Below, in pieces: positions 1-6,616 of a DNA stretch of 34,931 nucleotides; within the stretch, counting starts at the first letter, position 1, and each line of letters begins with the position of its first letter. The DNA is from a virus. The position numbers and the translations under genes were made by a program. The notes below the pieces were generated by a model. The model was not told the DNA's origin, made no database searches, and saw only the letters and a program-made list of their open reading frames with translations. The stretch spans positions 1-34,931 of the IMG/VR virus record IMGVR_UViG_3300038701_000867. One strand, written 5' to 3'.

Positions 1-13
1 AGAGTGTATCCAC

Positions 14-580
14 ATGACCGCAGAAATGGCGCAGAACTGTCCTACCTGTAATCCGTCACCGAACGCCCGCACCTCGGAACTGGGTCCCTTTCTTCCCCAG
101 CGTGATGAGGCAAGCGGGCCAGCCTTGGGCGTGGAGTTGTCCGATTCCTCCGCCCAAGGCGCCACCACACCGGACCCAGCAGAAGCACACGTCGATGGTT
201 GGCGTGTTCGCGTGATCGAATGGGGAACCGATGAAACGGTCAAAGTTGTTCAATGCAAGGGTGAGCGCGAAGCTAAGAAAATTGAGCGTGGCATGGGTAT
301 AAACATGGCATCTGAATACTACACTGAAATAGACAACAAGCCTCGCACAACGACAACAACCACCACACCTGACCCTGTGTCAGAGGCGGCGAAGGTGCTG
401 GAAAAAAGCCGCACTGCGCGAAAAGCTGCATTTGATGAAATGTGGAAAGTGGCAACGGAAGAGTTTTCCCTAGAGGCCACGAACAACGGCGGGGCGAGAT
501 ATTCGATCACTGGCGATGTTATTAACGCGCTCTGGTATGCCGCCATACGCGCACTCACCAAAGACGGGGAGGATGGGTGA
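14..580 (+). CDS. Hypothetical early protein (188 aa)
   Basis: I do not recognise this protein. It has a low-complexity N-terminal third rich in Pro, Ser and Ala, a run of seven threonines near residue 115, and a more ordered C-terminal part of about 70 residues with regular helical spacing and an aromatic-rich segment near residue 170. It is the first rightward gene and overlaps the next gene by one base (TGATG), so the two are probably co-translated. No Shine-Dalgarno sequence is visible in the 13 bases before the ATG at 14. The true start may therefore lie further in (second Met at codon 5), or the leader may be completed by sequence beyond the window edge or from the other end of the genome. 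Being an ORF is well supported by length and by the coupled downstream gene; function is unknown. Confidence 0.6.
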   Translation: MTAEMAQNCPTCNPSPNARTSELGPFLPQRDEASGPALGVELSDSSAQGATTPDPAEAHVDGWRVRVIEWGTDETVKVVQCKGEREAKKIERGMGINMASEYYTEIDNKPRTTTTTTTPDPVSEAAKVLEKSRTARKAAFDEMWKVATEEFSLEATNNGGARYSITGDVINALWYAAIRALTKDGEDG

Positions 581-1068
581 TGGCTAAACTAAGACCGCAG
601 AAACAGCTAATCACGCACAACCCCAGCGAAGGTAAATTCGGAGATTGTTACCGCACAGCCGTGGCGATTGTTATGGGTGTACCTGCGTCAGAGGTTCCAC
701 ATGTATGCGAAAAAGGCTGGTGCAATGCCGATGATCTGGACGGACTTATCGCTATGCGTGATTTTCTGCGCAGTAAAGGATTTGCAATATCGAAGTCGGT
801 ATTCAACGGGGAATTAACTTGGCCCAAGTTCCGCGAATGGATGGCAAAGTTCAATCCTGACAGCGCGATAATCGTAACTGGGGGAACAGTTCGCGATACC
901 AACCACTGTGTTGTTATGGTCGGGGGCGAAGTCATCTGCGACCCGCTGACGGGATTGGCCAACCAAGAACCGTTCAGCAAAGCCGCACTTGCTGATGGAG
1001 AATTACATTGGTGGGTTGAAACCATCACGACTGTAGCAACCACACCCAAGGAGACAGATCATGCGTGA
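580..1068 (+). CDS. Papain/C39-like cysteine peptidase-fold phage protein
   Basis: A 162-residue protein with the layout of small phage cysteine-peptidase-like proteins. A Cys opens a helix (GDCYRTAVA, C23), a His sits in a central strand (TNHCVVMV, H109), and an acidic residue follows in the next strand turn (VICDP, D121). That Cys-His-Asp order matches papain-like and C39-like folds. The start was set at ATG 580 rather than GTG 577 because a GGGGAGG ribosome site sits seven bases upstream. It overlaps the preceding stop and the following gene (ATGCGTGA), so it belongs to a coupled early operon. Peptidase activity is inferred from residue order only. Proteins of this type are common in phages, and none that I can name has a proven substrate; it could act on a host protein or be a catalytically idle fold. 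Confidence 0.6.
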   Translation: MAKLRPQKQLITHNPSEGKFGDCYRTAVAIVMGVPASEVPHVCEKGWCNADDLDGLIAMRDFLRSKGFAISKSVFNGELTWPKFREWMAKFNPDSAIIVTGGTVRDTNHCVVMVGGEVICDPLTGLANQEPFSKAALADGELHWWVETITTVATTPKETDHA

Positions 1069-1402
1069 CCAGTTGGCGAAACTCGTAGAGGAACCCCTTT
1101 GGGGCAGTACAGCGCGTGAGAGGTCATACGAGACCGCAGACGCAATCATCGCAGCCCTGCCGGATATGGTGCAGCCGTTGGTTTGGATTCGTGGCGCAGG
1201 CTGCTGGCGCGTAAAAGATGAAGATGGCGCTACACTATACGAGGCATACGGCGGAAACGGGACAACACTTTGCGCTCATTGGAGGCGAGCAGATGTTGGG
1301 CGAAATATCCCAGCCGAGAACTTAGGTGACGCCAAAGCCGCAGCCCAAGCCGACTACACCCGCCGCATTCTATCCGCCTTTGGCATCACAGGAGAGACAT
1401 GA
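1061..1402 (+). CDS. Hypothetical early protein (113 aa)
   Basis: A small soluble protein. It has an N-terminal helix (TADAIIAALP, about residues 26-35), a central strand region with Trp residues (PLVWIRGAGCWRVK), and a C-terminal Ala-rich helix (AKAAAQADYTRRILSAF). This arrangement is familiar from uncharacterised phage genes, several in alphaproteobacterial phages, but no function is known to me. The start has a good AAGGAGA site at about 1049-1055 and overlaps the upstream stop by eight bases. The downstream gene begins inside its stop (ATGATGGG), so the row is translationally coupled. It is likely real from its start signals and composition. Confidence 0.65.
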   Translation: MRDQLAKLVEEPLWGSTARERSYETADAIIAALPDMVQPLVWIRGAGCWRVKDEDGATLYEAYGGNGTTLCAHWRRADVGRNIPAENLGDAKAAAQADYTRRILSAFGITGET

Positions 1403-1614
1403 TGGGGTTCGCCGCGAGTATTACTGCGGTACTGGCTAGCTTCGCTGTAGCCCTATGCCTGTTTGTATTTTTTATGGTTTCTGAGGGCGCATCTTGCATC
1501 GGGTACTGCGATGACACAGGCACGTTCATCATCGAATATCGACAGCCATTTCTCAACCCTCCTAACCCCATACCGGAGACACCTCGTGACCTCAGCAACC
1601 CTCATATGCCCTGA
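1399..1614 (+). CDS. Small single-pass membrane protein (71 aa)
   Basis: The N-terminal part (about residues 4-28, from FAASITAVLA to LFVFFMV) is a clear hydrophobic segment without charged residues. A short tail follows with a CIGYC pair of cysteines and a proline-rich end. This suggests an inner-membrane protein with a small tail, or a secreted peptide. The ATG lies in the stop of the previous gene, with GGAGAGAC directly upstream. Its 3' end overlaps the next gene by 29 bases. A role in host takeover or superinfection exclusion would fit the position, but nothing in the sequence shows it. Confidence 0.55.
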   Translation: MMGFAASITAVLASFAVALCLFVFFMVSEGASCIGYCDDTGTFIIEYRQPFLNPPNPIPETPRDLSNPHMP

Positions 1615-2023
1615 TTGCGGGCCAGTGCCTGGCCGTATCCTTCATTCACGAGTCGCGATCGTCCAGTCTCATCGCGTCATGCTCCGTGAGCGGGAATGCT
1701 ACAACTGCAAGCGCACCCTCGAGACAGTAGAGTTTACTTCTGCGCAGCTTTCGCTCGAAACTCTCACAGAGATCGCCGCAATTCGAAAGGAGATAACCGA
1801 CATGAATCGCAGCCCTCGTCCTGATCGTATACTTCGCGGTGTAGCGCCCGAGCTACGCGAGATCGCCTTGAAGATCGCGGATGATTTCCAGCGTGATCAT
1901 CCACACCGATCCGAAGGCACCCGCCACGGTATGCGGTTCACTACTTCCTACAACGACTCCCCTTACCGTTTCTGGGCGCATTTCACATCACGGGCCGTTT
2001 CCGTAGAACAAGAACGCTTTTGA
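1586..2023 (+). CDS. NrdR-like zinc-ribbon protein
   Basis: A 145-residue protein starting at GTG 1586, chosen because GGAG (about 1574-1577) sits before it and the recognisable domain begins at once. The N-terminus is CPDCG, followed about 30 residues later by REC-YNCKRTLETVEF. This four-cysteine ribbon with a basic stretch between the pairs resembles the zinc-ribbon head of the ribonucleotide-reductase repressor NrdR. The ATP-cone that follows in NrdR is absent; the rest is a charged helical region (AAIRKEITDMNR) and a basic C-terminal part. It may bind DNA or RNA. No ribonucleotide reductase gene is visible in the window, so classic nrd control within the phage is unlikely; action on a host promoter is possible but unproven. 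It is the last gene before a 116-base promoter region. Confidence 0.6.
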   Translation: MTSATLICPDCGPVPGRILHSRVAIVQSHRVMLRERECYNCKRTLETVEFTSAQLSLETLTEIAAIRKEITDMNRSPRPDRILRGVAPELREIALKIADDFQRDHPHRSEGTRHGMRFTTSYNDSPYRFWAHFTSRAVSVEQERF

Positions 2024-2063
2024 TCCCGCCCTCCAAATAGTTCACGAAAATGCAAATTAACCG

Positions 2064-2092
2064 TTGACACCGGAATACGGTCATTGTACGGT
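2064..2092 (+). promoter_or_regulatory. Sigma70-type promoter before 2140 gene
   Basis: A perfect -35 box (TTGACA, 2064-2069) is followed 17 bases on by a weak -10 (TACGGT, 2087-2092). The direct repeat TACGGTCAT / TACGGTTAT lies across the spacer and -10, 11 bases (about one helical turn) apart. It sits in the longest gap of the early region and precedes a gene with a strong ribosome site, so the gene at 2140 probably starts its own transcription unit. Confidence 0.6.
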
Positions 2093-2104
2093 TATCCGGT
2101 ACAA
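2084..2104. promoter_or_regulatory. Candidate operator (inverted repeat)
   Basis: TTGTAC and GTACAA form perfect six-base arms around a nine-base centre. The pairing can extend to GG/CC with one bulge. The site covers the -10 box and the expected start of transcription of the promoter at 2064, which is where a dimeric repressor would act. The sequence TCCGGTACAA of its right arm recurs at about 34656-34665, upstream of the TATAAT box at the right end. The binding protein is unknown; the ribbon-helix-helix-like protein at 3255 is one candidate, by inference only. Confidence 0.4.
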
Positions 2105-2139
2105 CACACCACCCAACCCCATCCAAAGGAGATTCCCAG

Positions 2140-2637
2140 ATGGCACAAGACCCTAAGAGCATCAAAGTCCAAGGCGTTACAGTTGAGGTTTCCCAGCCTT
2201 ACGCAGAGGGCCACAAGATCACGGAAGCTGAAGCCCGTTCCCTGAACCAAACCCGCGCCGAGAACATCGCCAACAACAAACGCAAACAGATCAAAGATAT
2301 GCTGGATGCCGAAGGCGCGACCGAAGAGTCGGTGCAGTCCGCGGCCCAAGCCCTGATCACTGAATACGATAAAGAATACGAGTTCACCCTCGCATCTGTC
2401 GGCGGCGGCAGCGTTTCCAAGCTGGACCCTGTTACCAAAGAAGCTCGCGTTATTGCGCGCAACTGGATCGCAGGCAAACTCAAAGAGCAAGGCATCACCC
2501 AGAAAGCCTACCTCGAAGCAAACGGCGACGACGCGATCAAAAACAAAATCGCGGAGCTGGCCGAAAACGAGCAGATCGTCAAGCTGGCGAAAGAAAACAT
2601 CAAGAAGCGCGAGAGCCTGGCCTCCATCGAGATGTAA
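2140..2637 (+). CDS. Conserved phage protein, probably abundant (165 aa)
   Basis: A highly charged, mostly helical protein (KITEAEARSLNQTRAENIANN, about residues 28-48; coiled-coil-like C-terminus rich in Lys and Glu). I recognise the general type from other phages but know no assigned function. Gene context is more telling: its own perfect -35 promoter with a palindromic operator, a strong AAAGGAG ribosome site (about 2126-2132) and two strong hairpins directly after the stop. This suggests a separately controlled, strongly expressed early transcript. A nucleic-acid-binding or structural scaffold role would suit the charge pattern, but this is speculation. Confidence 0.7.
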   Translation: MAQDPKSIKVQGVTVEVSQPYAEGHKITEAEARSLNQTRAENIANNKRKQIKDMLDAEGATEESVQSAAQALITEYDKEYEFTLASVGGGSVSKLDPVTKEARVIARNWIAGKLKEQGITQKAYLEANGDDAIKNKIAELAENEQIVKLAKENIKKRESLASIEM

Positions 2638-2644
2638 CCAAAAC

Positions 2645-2713
2645 GCAGCAGAGTGTATCGAAGCCCTCTGCTGCAACTCTACAGGAGGCGGACGTCTTCC
2701 CCTGCCTCCTGTA
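2645..2713 (+). terminator. Tandem hairpins after the 2140 gene
   Basis: Two perfect stems follow each other. GCAGCAGAG (2645-2653) pairs with CTCTGCTGC (2666-2674). TACAGGAGGC (2680-2689) pairs with GCCTCCTGTA (2704-2713). Neither is followed by a clear U-run, so a classical intrinsic terminator is uncertain; RNA protection or attenuation is equally possible. The second stem hides an AGGAGG motif that has no start codon behind it. Confidence 0.5.
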
Positions 2714-2745
2714 AGACCCCCATTCAACTCTTGGAGAACCCCCGC

Positions 2746-3057
2746 ATGTCTCACCCTACATACAATGACGTAGCTGTTGTCGGAATGCATTTCCGCGGCG
2801 CTGAAGTCAAGTCCATGGTCGGCAATTTTGTCCCTCCACTCAACCTTACCCTGAAACGCGAGCCTGACAACGCTTACGATGCCAACGCCATTCAGGTGTT
2901 CTACGGTGACGTCCACATCGGCTACGTCGAAGGCCCGAGCGCCGCGTTCATCGCTCCCAAAATGGACTCCGGCGCACAATACACCTGCACCGTTGAGTTC
3001 ATGGAACCTCGCCGCAATAACTTGCATCCGATCTGCACTATCGCGCCGAAGGTATAA
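2746..3057 (+). CDS. Stand-alone HIRAN-domain protein
   Basis: A 103-residue protein consisting of little more than a HIRAN domain. The motif string GMHFRGAE, then LKREPDNAYDANAIQVF, a VHIGYVEG turn and a closing TCTVEF strand follow the family layout. HIRAN domains bind 3'-OH single-stranded DNA ends in HLTF/Rad5-type helicases and also occur alone in bacteria and phages. The start was set at ATG 2746, which has TTGGAGAA nine bases upstream and places the domain at the N-terminus; the reading frame is open further upstream but runs into hairpin sequence. Here it may recognise stalled forks or DNA ends beside the recombination genes. The domain call is firm; the role is inference. Confidence 0.75.
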   Translation: MSHPTYNDVAVVGMHFRGAEVKSMVGNFVPPLNLTLKREPDNAYDANAIQVFYGDVHIGYVEGPSAAFIAPKMDSGAQYTCTVEFMEPRRNNLHPICTIAPKV

Positions 3058-3058
3058 C

Positions 3059-3298
3059 ATGAACTCGTCGCTAGTCGAGTTACTTTACGCTGCCTACAAC
3101 AGTGAGTTTGGTATCAAGGTAACAACATCTGATCCAGATCGGCTGCGGCAGCGCATGTACAAAGAGCGCAAGATTGATCCTTGTCTGTCTTGCCTCTCAT
3201 TCGTAACCTCCCCCAGCAACCCTGCTGGCGAAATTTGGATTGTGAAAAAATCAAATGGCCCAGACCTCAATCAAGAAACACACACTGAACCTGCGTGA
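3059..3298 (+). CDS. Hypothetical small protein with CxxC (79 aa)
   Basis: A short protein starting at ATG 3059, one base after the HIRAN gene stop codon. It has a CLSCLS pair of cysteines near residue 42 and a mixed charged sequence around it. The ORF is open further upstream in this frame but only as a shadow of the HIRAN gene. Its end overlaps the next gene by 44 bases, a long overlap even for a phage, which slightly weakens the case. No function can be read from it. Confidence 0.5.
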   Translation: MNSSLVELLYAAYNSEFGIKVTTSDPDRLRQRMYKERKIDPCLSCLSFVTSPSNPAGEIWIVKKSNGPDLNQETHTEPA

Positions 3299-3443
3299 AG
3301 GGGACTGGGACTATCTCGAGTCCATTGCGCGGGGCAAATGCATTCCTACCTCCCTTGTGATCCGTACCTTGGTCAGCAATAAGGTGGACGAGCTACGCGC
3401 CCGTGAAAATTCCACCGTTCCAGAATTGGATGAGTCCCTATGA
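3255..3443 (+). CDS. Ribbon-helix-helix-like small DNA-binding protein
   Basis: A 62-residue protein with a basic N-terminal strand (SIKKHTLNLREGDWDYLESIA) followed by two helices separated by a short turn (PTSLVIRTLVSNKVDEL). This order of strand, helix, turn and helix is the Arc/MetJ ribbon-helix-helix pattern. It would bind DNA as a dimer and could be an early regulator, for example at the palindrome near 2084, though nothing here proves the target. It overlaps the genes on both sides (44 bases upstream, 4 bases ATGA downstream), placing it in a coupled operon. Confidence 0.55.
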   Translation: MAQTSIKKHTLNLREGDWDYLESIARGKCIPTSLVIRTLVSNKVDELRARENSTVPELDESL

Positions 3444-3664
3444 CCGACACTCCCGCAGAAAACCCCACCGACGTTAACGAGCTGTTCTCCCGTGATCCGA
3501 TGAAGCTCACCGAGCAAGACATCGACGCCATCATCGAGAACATGCGAGCAAAACGTCACGCATTCAACTCCATGCCCGCGACAAAATCTGGCAAGCCTGC
3601 AGCGCCGAAACTGACCGACGCGCAGAAAAAAGCCACCGCGATTGATCTGGACTTTAAGCTATGA
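3440..3664 (+). CDS. Hypothetical small acidic protein (74 aa)
   Basis: A charged, probably helical protein (LTEQDIDAIIENMRAKR, about residues 23-39) with a basic, Pro/Ala-rich C-terminal half. It overlaps its neighbours by ATGA on both sides, typical of tightly coupled genes, and the start is fixed by that overlap. I do not recognise the family. The position just before the Cas4-like nuclease and ATPase hints at a small accessory of the recombination module, but no motif supports this. Confidence 0.6.
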   Translation: MTDTPAENPTDVNELFSRDPMKLTEQDIDAIIENMRAKRHAFNSMPATKSGKPAAPKLTDAQKKATAIDLDFKL

Positions 3665-3897
3665 CCCCGTACAAACATCCAGCTTGCAACGCCGTTCTAC
3701 ACGCTCCCGAGGGGATGGAGAATTGTTCCGATTTGTGGGTACAGCGGGAAACCTCCCCTAACGTCCTCACCATCTCCTACTGGGAATTGTCCGATGCTGA
3801 GCTGGCTGAAATCATCAAACACCGAACAGTAGCACTGGTTGCTCATGCAGTAACCCATCCGCCTGTTTCCTTGGTAGTTCCAGGAGTTTCCGAATGA
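3661..3897 (+). CDS. Hypothetical small protein (78 aa)
   Basis: The N-terminal half, with a TPYKHPACNAVLHAPEGME stretch and then WVQRE and ISYWELSDAEL, resembles small phage proteins of unknown role. The C-terminal half is hydrophobic (VALVAHAVTHPPVSLVVPG) but broken by His and Pro, so it is probably not a membrane helix. ATGA overlaps occur at both ends. No function is assigned. Confidence 0.6.
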   Translation: MTPYKHPACNAVLHAPEGMENCSDLWVQRETSPNVLTISYWELSDAELAEIIKHRTVALVAHAVTHPPVSLVVPGVSE

Positions 3898-4817
3898 CCC
3901 CATTTTTCAACGCAAAACGCTCGGTCGAAAACGGCGTTCAGTTTGCTTGGGACTCTACAAGCATCTCACTCGCCCAGACTTGTATGCGGAAATATTACTA
4001 CAAGATGATCCTCGGCCTGCAGCCGAAGAACACTTCCGTTCACCTCGTATTCGGCGGCATCTACGCGGCTTGCCTCGAGCATTTCTACCTCAAACGCGCC
4101 GAGGGAATGCACCACGAGGACGCGCTCCGGTTTGTCGTCCGCAAAGCCATGACAGACTCGTGGGACTTCGACACAGGCGCGCCGAAAATCTTCGACCACA
4201 AAGCGAAAACACGTCCGAACCTGATCCGCACCATTGTCTGGTATCTCGAGCAATTCGGCAAGGAGAACGAAGATGGCCTCGTCACGCATCACTTGCAATC
4301 TGGCAAGCCTGCAGTCGAACTATCCTTCACCATCGAGGCCAATGACGACTTTGTATTCTGCGGCCACCTCGATCGCGTTGTCGGTATGAGCGGGCGTCTC
4401 TATGTCGCGGACCAAAAAACCACCGGAGGCACGGTAGGAACCTATTTCTTCAATCAGTTCTCCCCCGACAACCAGATGTCCCTATACTCATGGGCGGGCA
4501 AGTCCGTATTGGCCAGCCCCGTTTCCGGCGTTATCATTGACGCAGCCCAGATCGCGGTCAACTTCACCCGTTTTGAGCGGGGCATCACTACCCGTTCGGT
4601 GAAACAACTCGACGAGTGGTACGAACACACAATCGACTCCCTCTATGCAATCAATGATTTGGTACGCGCTGGGAAATTCCCGATGAACCCGACTGCCTGC
4701 GGCAACTACGGCGGCTGTGAGTTCCGTAACATCTGTTCACAGGCTCCGTCAGTGCGTGAAAACTATCTCAAAACTGGCTTCATGCCACACAATTGGGACC
4801 CTCTGGAGGCACGCTAA
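3894..4817 (+). CDS. PD-(D/E)XK nuclease, Cas4/RecB-like, with Fe-S cysteines
   Basis: A 307-residue exonuclease of the Cas4/RecB-nuclease type. The catalytic core is visible as GHLD (residues 157-160) followed by a D-x-K strand (DQKTT, D173 and K175) and a downstream Gln-Tyr helix (QMSLYSW, Q194). Four cysteines are placed as in 4Fe-4S members: C30 near the N-terminus (SLAQTCMRKYYY) and C269, C275 and C281 near the C-terminus (ACGNYGGCEFRNIC). Family members resect DNA ends with the cluster stabilising the fold. The gene starts inside the stop of its neighbour and precedes the Sak4-like ATPase, which suggests end resection for phage recombination. Length and motifs are complete. Exact polarity cannot be read from sequence. 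Confidence 0.85.
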   Translation: MTPFFNAKRSVENGVQFAWDSTSISLAQTCMRKYYYKMILGLQPKNTSVHLVFGGIYAACLEHFYLKRAEGMHHEDALRFVVRKAMTDSWDFDTGAPKIFDHKAKTRPNLIRTIVWYLEQFGKENEDGLVTHHLQSGKPAVELSFTIEANDDFVFCGHLDRVVGMSGRLYVADQKTTGGTVGTYFFNQFSPDNQMSLYSWAGKSVLASPVSGVIIDAAQIAVNFTRFERGITTRSVKQLDEWYEHTIDSLYAINDLVRAGKFPMNPTACGNYGGCEFRNICSQAPSVRENYLKTGFMPHNWDPLEAR

Positions 4818-5060
4818 ATGCGTCCACGCTCGATCACCTTTCGGGCGACAGTCCCGAGACCTCTTGCAATCGCCATAGCTACATGGCTCCATAAAAGGTA
4901 CTACGAATGCCCGCAGCTTCTCAACACACTTCCGCCGAGTTTACAAAACTCCTCTTTATCGGTAACTCTGGAGCAGGGAAAACTGGCGCCCTCACAAGCC
5001 TCGTCGCCGCAGGATATAAAATACGTATCATTGACTTGGATAGCGGACTCGAAGCCCTGA
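4818..5060 (+). CDS. Doubtful small ORF overlapping the ATPase gene
   Basis: An 80-codon frame begins directly after the nuclease stop (TAAATG) behind a GGAGG at 4805-4809, a good ribosome site. Only its first 30 codons are outside the next gene; the remaining 154 bases lie out of frame inside the ATPase gene. The N-terminal part is basic with a hydrophobic stretch (LAIAIATWLHKRYYE), while the overlapped part looks like shadow sequence. It may be a translated leader that carries ribosomes towards the ATPase start at 4907, or nothing. Confidence 0.25.
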   Translation: MRPRSITFRATVPRPLAIAIATWLHKRYYECPQLLNTLPPSLQNSSLSVTLEQGKLAPSQASSPQDIKYVSLTWIADSKP

Positions 5061-5695
5061 TCAACCATGTGCGCGAAGAATGTCCTGACAACCTCGACAA
5101 CATCGAGTACCAGACGTTCCGCGACCGTATCAAAATGACTGCGCAAGGTCCGCGGGTGAAAGGCTCCCCGACTGCCTACACCAGTACTCTTGAGGCGCTG
5201 GAACGCTGGCCCGACGACGGCTCCGATCCTGCCACATGGGGCAAGGACTACATCCTCGTGGTCGATTCTCTGACCAACGTAGGCCGCGCAGCCTTCCAAT
5301 GGGCGCGAGCAATCAACCCGACTTCCAAAGACCCTCGGCAGTGGTACAAGGTAGCGCAAGACCTCATCGAAGACCTTATCGCAAACCTCACCTCCGACGA
5401 TTTCCGTACCAACGTGATCGTTATCTCCCACGTCGATATGGGTGAGAATGCCTCCGGTCAATTGAAAGGCTTCGTCAGCTCTATCGGTAAAGCCCTCGGC
5501 CCTAAACTGCCCCGCTTCTTCAACACCTTGATCCTGTCCGAAACAAAAGGCACAGGCAAGAACGTCAAGCGGGAGTTGAAAACCGCGCCCACCGCATTGC
5601 TGGACCTGAAAAACCCCGCCTCCATGCGCATGAGCGACTCCTACGACATTTCGGACGGAATGATTAAAATCTTCAAAGTCCTCCAGTCTTCGTGA
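4907..5695 (+). CDS. Sak4-like RecA-fold ATPase (AAA_24)
   Basis: A 262-residue P-loop ATPase. Walker A is GNSGAGKT at residues 19-26 and Walker B is YILVVDSL at 115-122, with a later strand VIVISHVD (about 170-177) and an acidic DLDSGLEAL after the second strand. This is the AAA_24/Sak4 type, single-domain RecA relatives that support single-strand annealing recombination in phages. It sits directly after the Cas4-like nuclease and before a DUF669-like protein, a trio often seen together. A weak AAAGG precedes the ATG. ATPase identity is firm; Sak4 function is from family knowledge and context. Confidence 0.8.
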   Translation: MPAASQHTSAEFTKLLFIGNSGAGKTGALTSLVAAGYKIRIIDLDSGLEALINHVREECPDNLDNIEYQTFRDRIKMTAQGPRVKGSPTAYTSTLEALERWPDDGSDPATWGKDYILVVDSLTNVGRAAFQWARAINPTSKDPRQWYKVAQDLIEDLIANLTSDDFRTNVIVISHVDMGENASGQLKGFVSSIGKALGPKLPRFFNTLILSETKGTGKNVKRELKTAPTALLDLKNPASMRMSDSYDISDGMIKIFKVLQSS

Positions 5696-5766
5696 CGAAC
5701 TGAGGTTTCCCGCAGCACCTCCGTCACGCCGTAAAAGCTGCTATATCTTCGAAGAAAGAGAAAACT

Positions 5767-6231
5767 ATGAACTTTTCAGACGCACTCGAACGCAACATGG
5801 ACGAAATCGAACGCCCAGCAAACCTGCCGATCGGCAACTACATCTGGCAGATCAGCAAACTTCCTGAACAAAGCGCCTTTGAAAGCTCCCGCACAGGGAA
5901 AACTTTCGAGCGTGTGGACTTCATGGTCCAGTGTGTATCCCCTTCCGACGACGTTGATCCTGACGAGCTGGAAGAATACGGCAATGTCGCTGGCACCATG
6001 AACCGGAAGTCCTTCCTCTTCTCCACGGACGAGGAAGACAAAGCTGGCTTCGACCGTTCCATGTTCCAACTGAAGCAGTTCCTTGAGCATTGCGGTATCG
6101 AAAACATGACGCTGGCCGAGGCGTTTCCTGCGTCCGTCGGCACTCAGTTCATGGGCGAAGTCAAACACCGTCCCGATCCTAATGACGCTGAGGTGATCTA
6201 CGCCGAAATTGGCCGCACAGCAGTTGCGTAA
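5767..6231 (+). CDS. DUF669-like protein, probable ssDNA-binding partner
   Basis: A 154-residue protein beginning with an acidic helix, then a strand-rich core (GNYIWQISK, FERVDFMVQC, RKSFLF) and a C-terminal helical part (MFQLKQFLEHCGI). The order and its place after the Sak4-like gene match DUF669-type proteins, which are often proposed to act as single-stranded DNA-binding proteins. No explicit OB-fold motif can be demonstrated by eye. A 71-base gap separates it from the ATPase and contains a small GAGGT/ACCTC stem; translation probably starts from GAAAGAG. An intrinsic terminator follows at 6241. Confidence 0.6.
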   Translation: MNFSDALERNMDEIERPANLPIGNYIWQISKLPEQSAFESSRTGKTFERVDFMVQCVSPSDDVDPDELEEYGNVAGTMNRKSFLFSTDEEDKAGFDRSMFQLKQFLEHCGIENMTLAEAFPASVGTQFMGEVKHRPDPNDAEVIYAEIGRTAVA

Positions 6232-6240
6232 ATAACTTGG

Positions 6241-6267
6241 CGGGGGCTGTAATGGCCCTCGTCTTTT
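6241..6267 (+). terminator. Intrinsic terminator after DUF669-like gene
   Basis: CGGGGGC (6241-6247) pairs with GCCCTCG (6255-6261), including one G-U pair, around a seven-base loop. TCTTTT follows at once. It ends the recombination transcript only partly, since the next gene starts 14 bases later with its own GGAGG; read-through is likely. Confidence 0.6.
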
Positions 6268-6280
6268 CATGGAGGACGGT

Positions 6281-6616
6281 ATGAGAGAACAATTGTTAGA
6301 GAGCGCACTAGCCGCGACTATGGGCGACCGGAATAAAACCTACGGCGCTCCGATTGACAACATGGACAACATCGCAGAGTTATGGAATGCCTACCTGCGA
6401 ATGAAAACCGCTGGTCTGCCTATCGGCAGTGAAGAGGCGCAGAATGAGTACCAACTCACTGGCGAGGACATTGCGTGGATGAACGTCCTGCAGAAAATCG
6501 CCCGTACAGCTTCCGGCGTTTTCCATCCCGATAATTATGTCGATGCTGTGGCATACTCAGCGATTGCCGGAGAATGCGCTCAATACACAGACTCGTGGAA
6601 AGAGGGTGACGAATGA
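6281..6616 (+). CDS. DUF6378-family protein
   Basis: A 111-residue protein with the hallmarks of DUF6378: GDRNKTYGAP near the N-terminus, then NIAELWNAYL, and the C-terminal LTGEDIAWMNVLQKIAR, followed by HPDNYVDAVAYSAIAGE. The start is ATG 6281 because GGAGG at 6271-6275 sits five bases before it; an upstream ATG at 6269 would overlap that site. These proteins recur in phage replication regions. The D-x-x-x-Y-x-A-x-A helix looks like the all-alpha nucleotide pyrophosphatase superfamily, so hydrolysis of nucleotides is possible but not established. Confidence 0.75.
   Translation: MREQLLESALAATMGDRNKTYGAPIDNMDNIAELWNAYLRMKTAGLPIGSEEAQNEYQLTGEDIAWMNVLQKIARTASGVFHPDNYVDAVAYSAIAGECAQYTDSWKEGDE

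Noticed and set aside
2092-3060. 322-codon open frame on the minus strand
   Set aside because: It lies opposite two well-supported rightward genes with good ribosome sites and the hairpin pair between them; it is rich in Phe, Val and Asp as expected of an antisense shadow.
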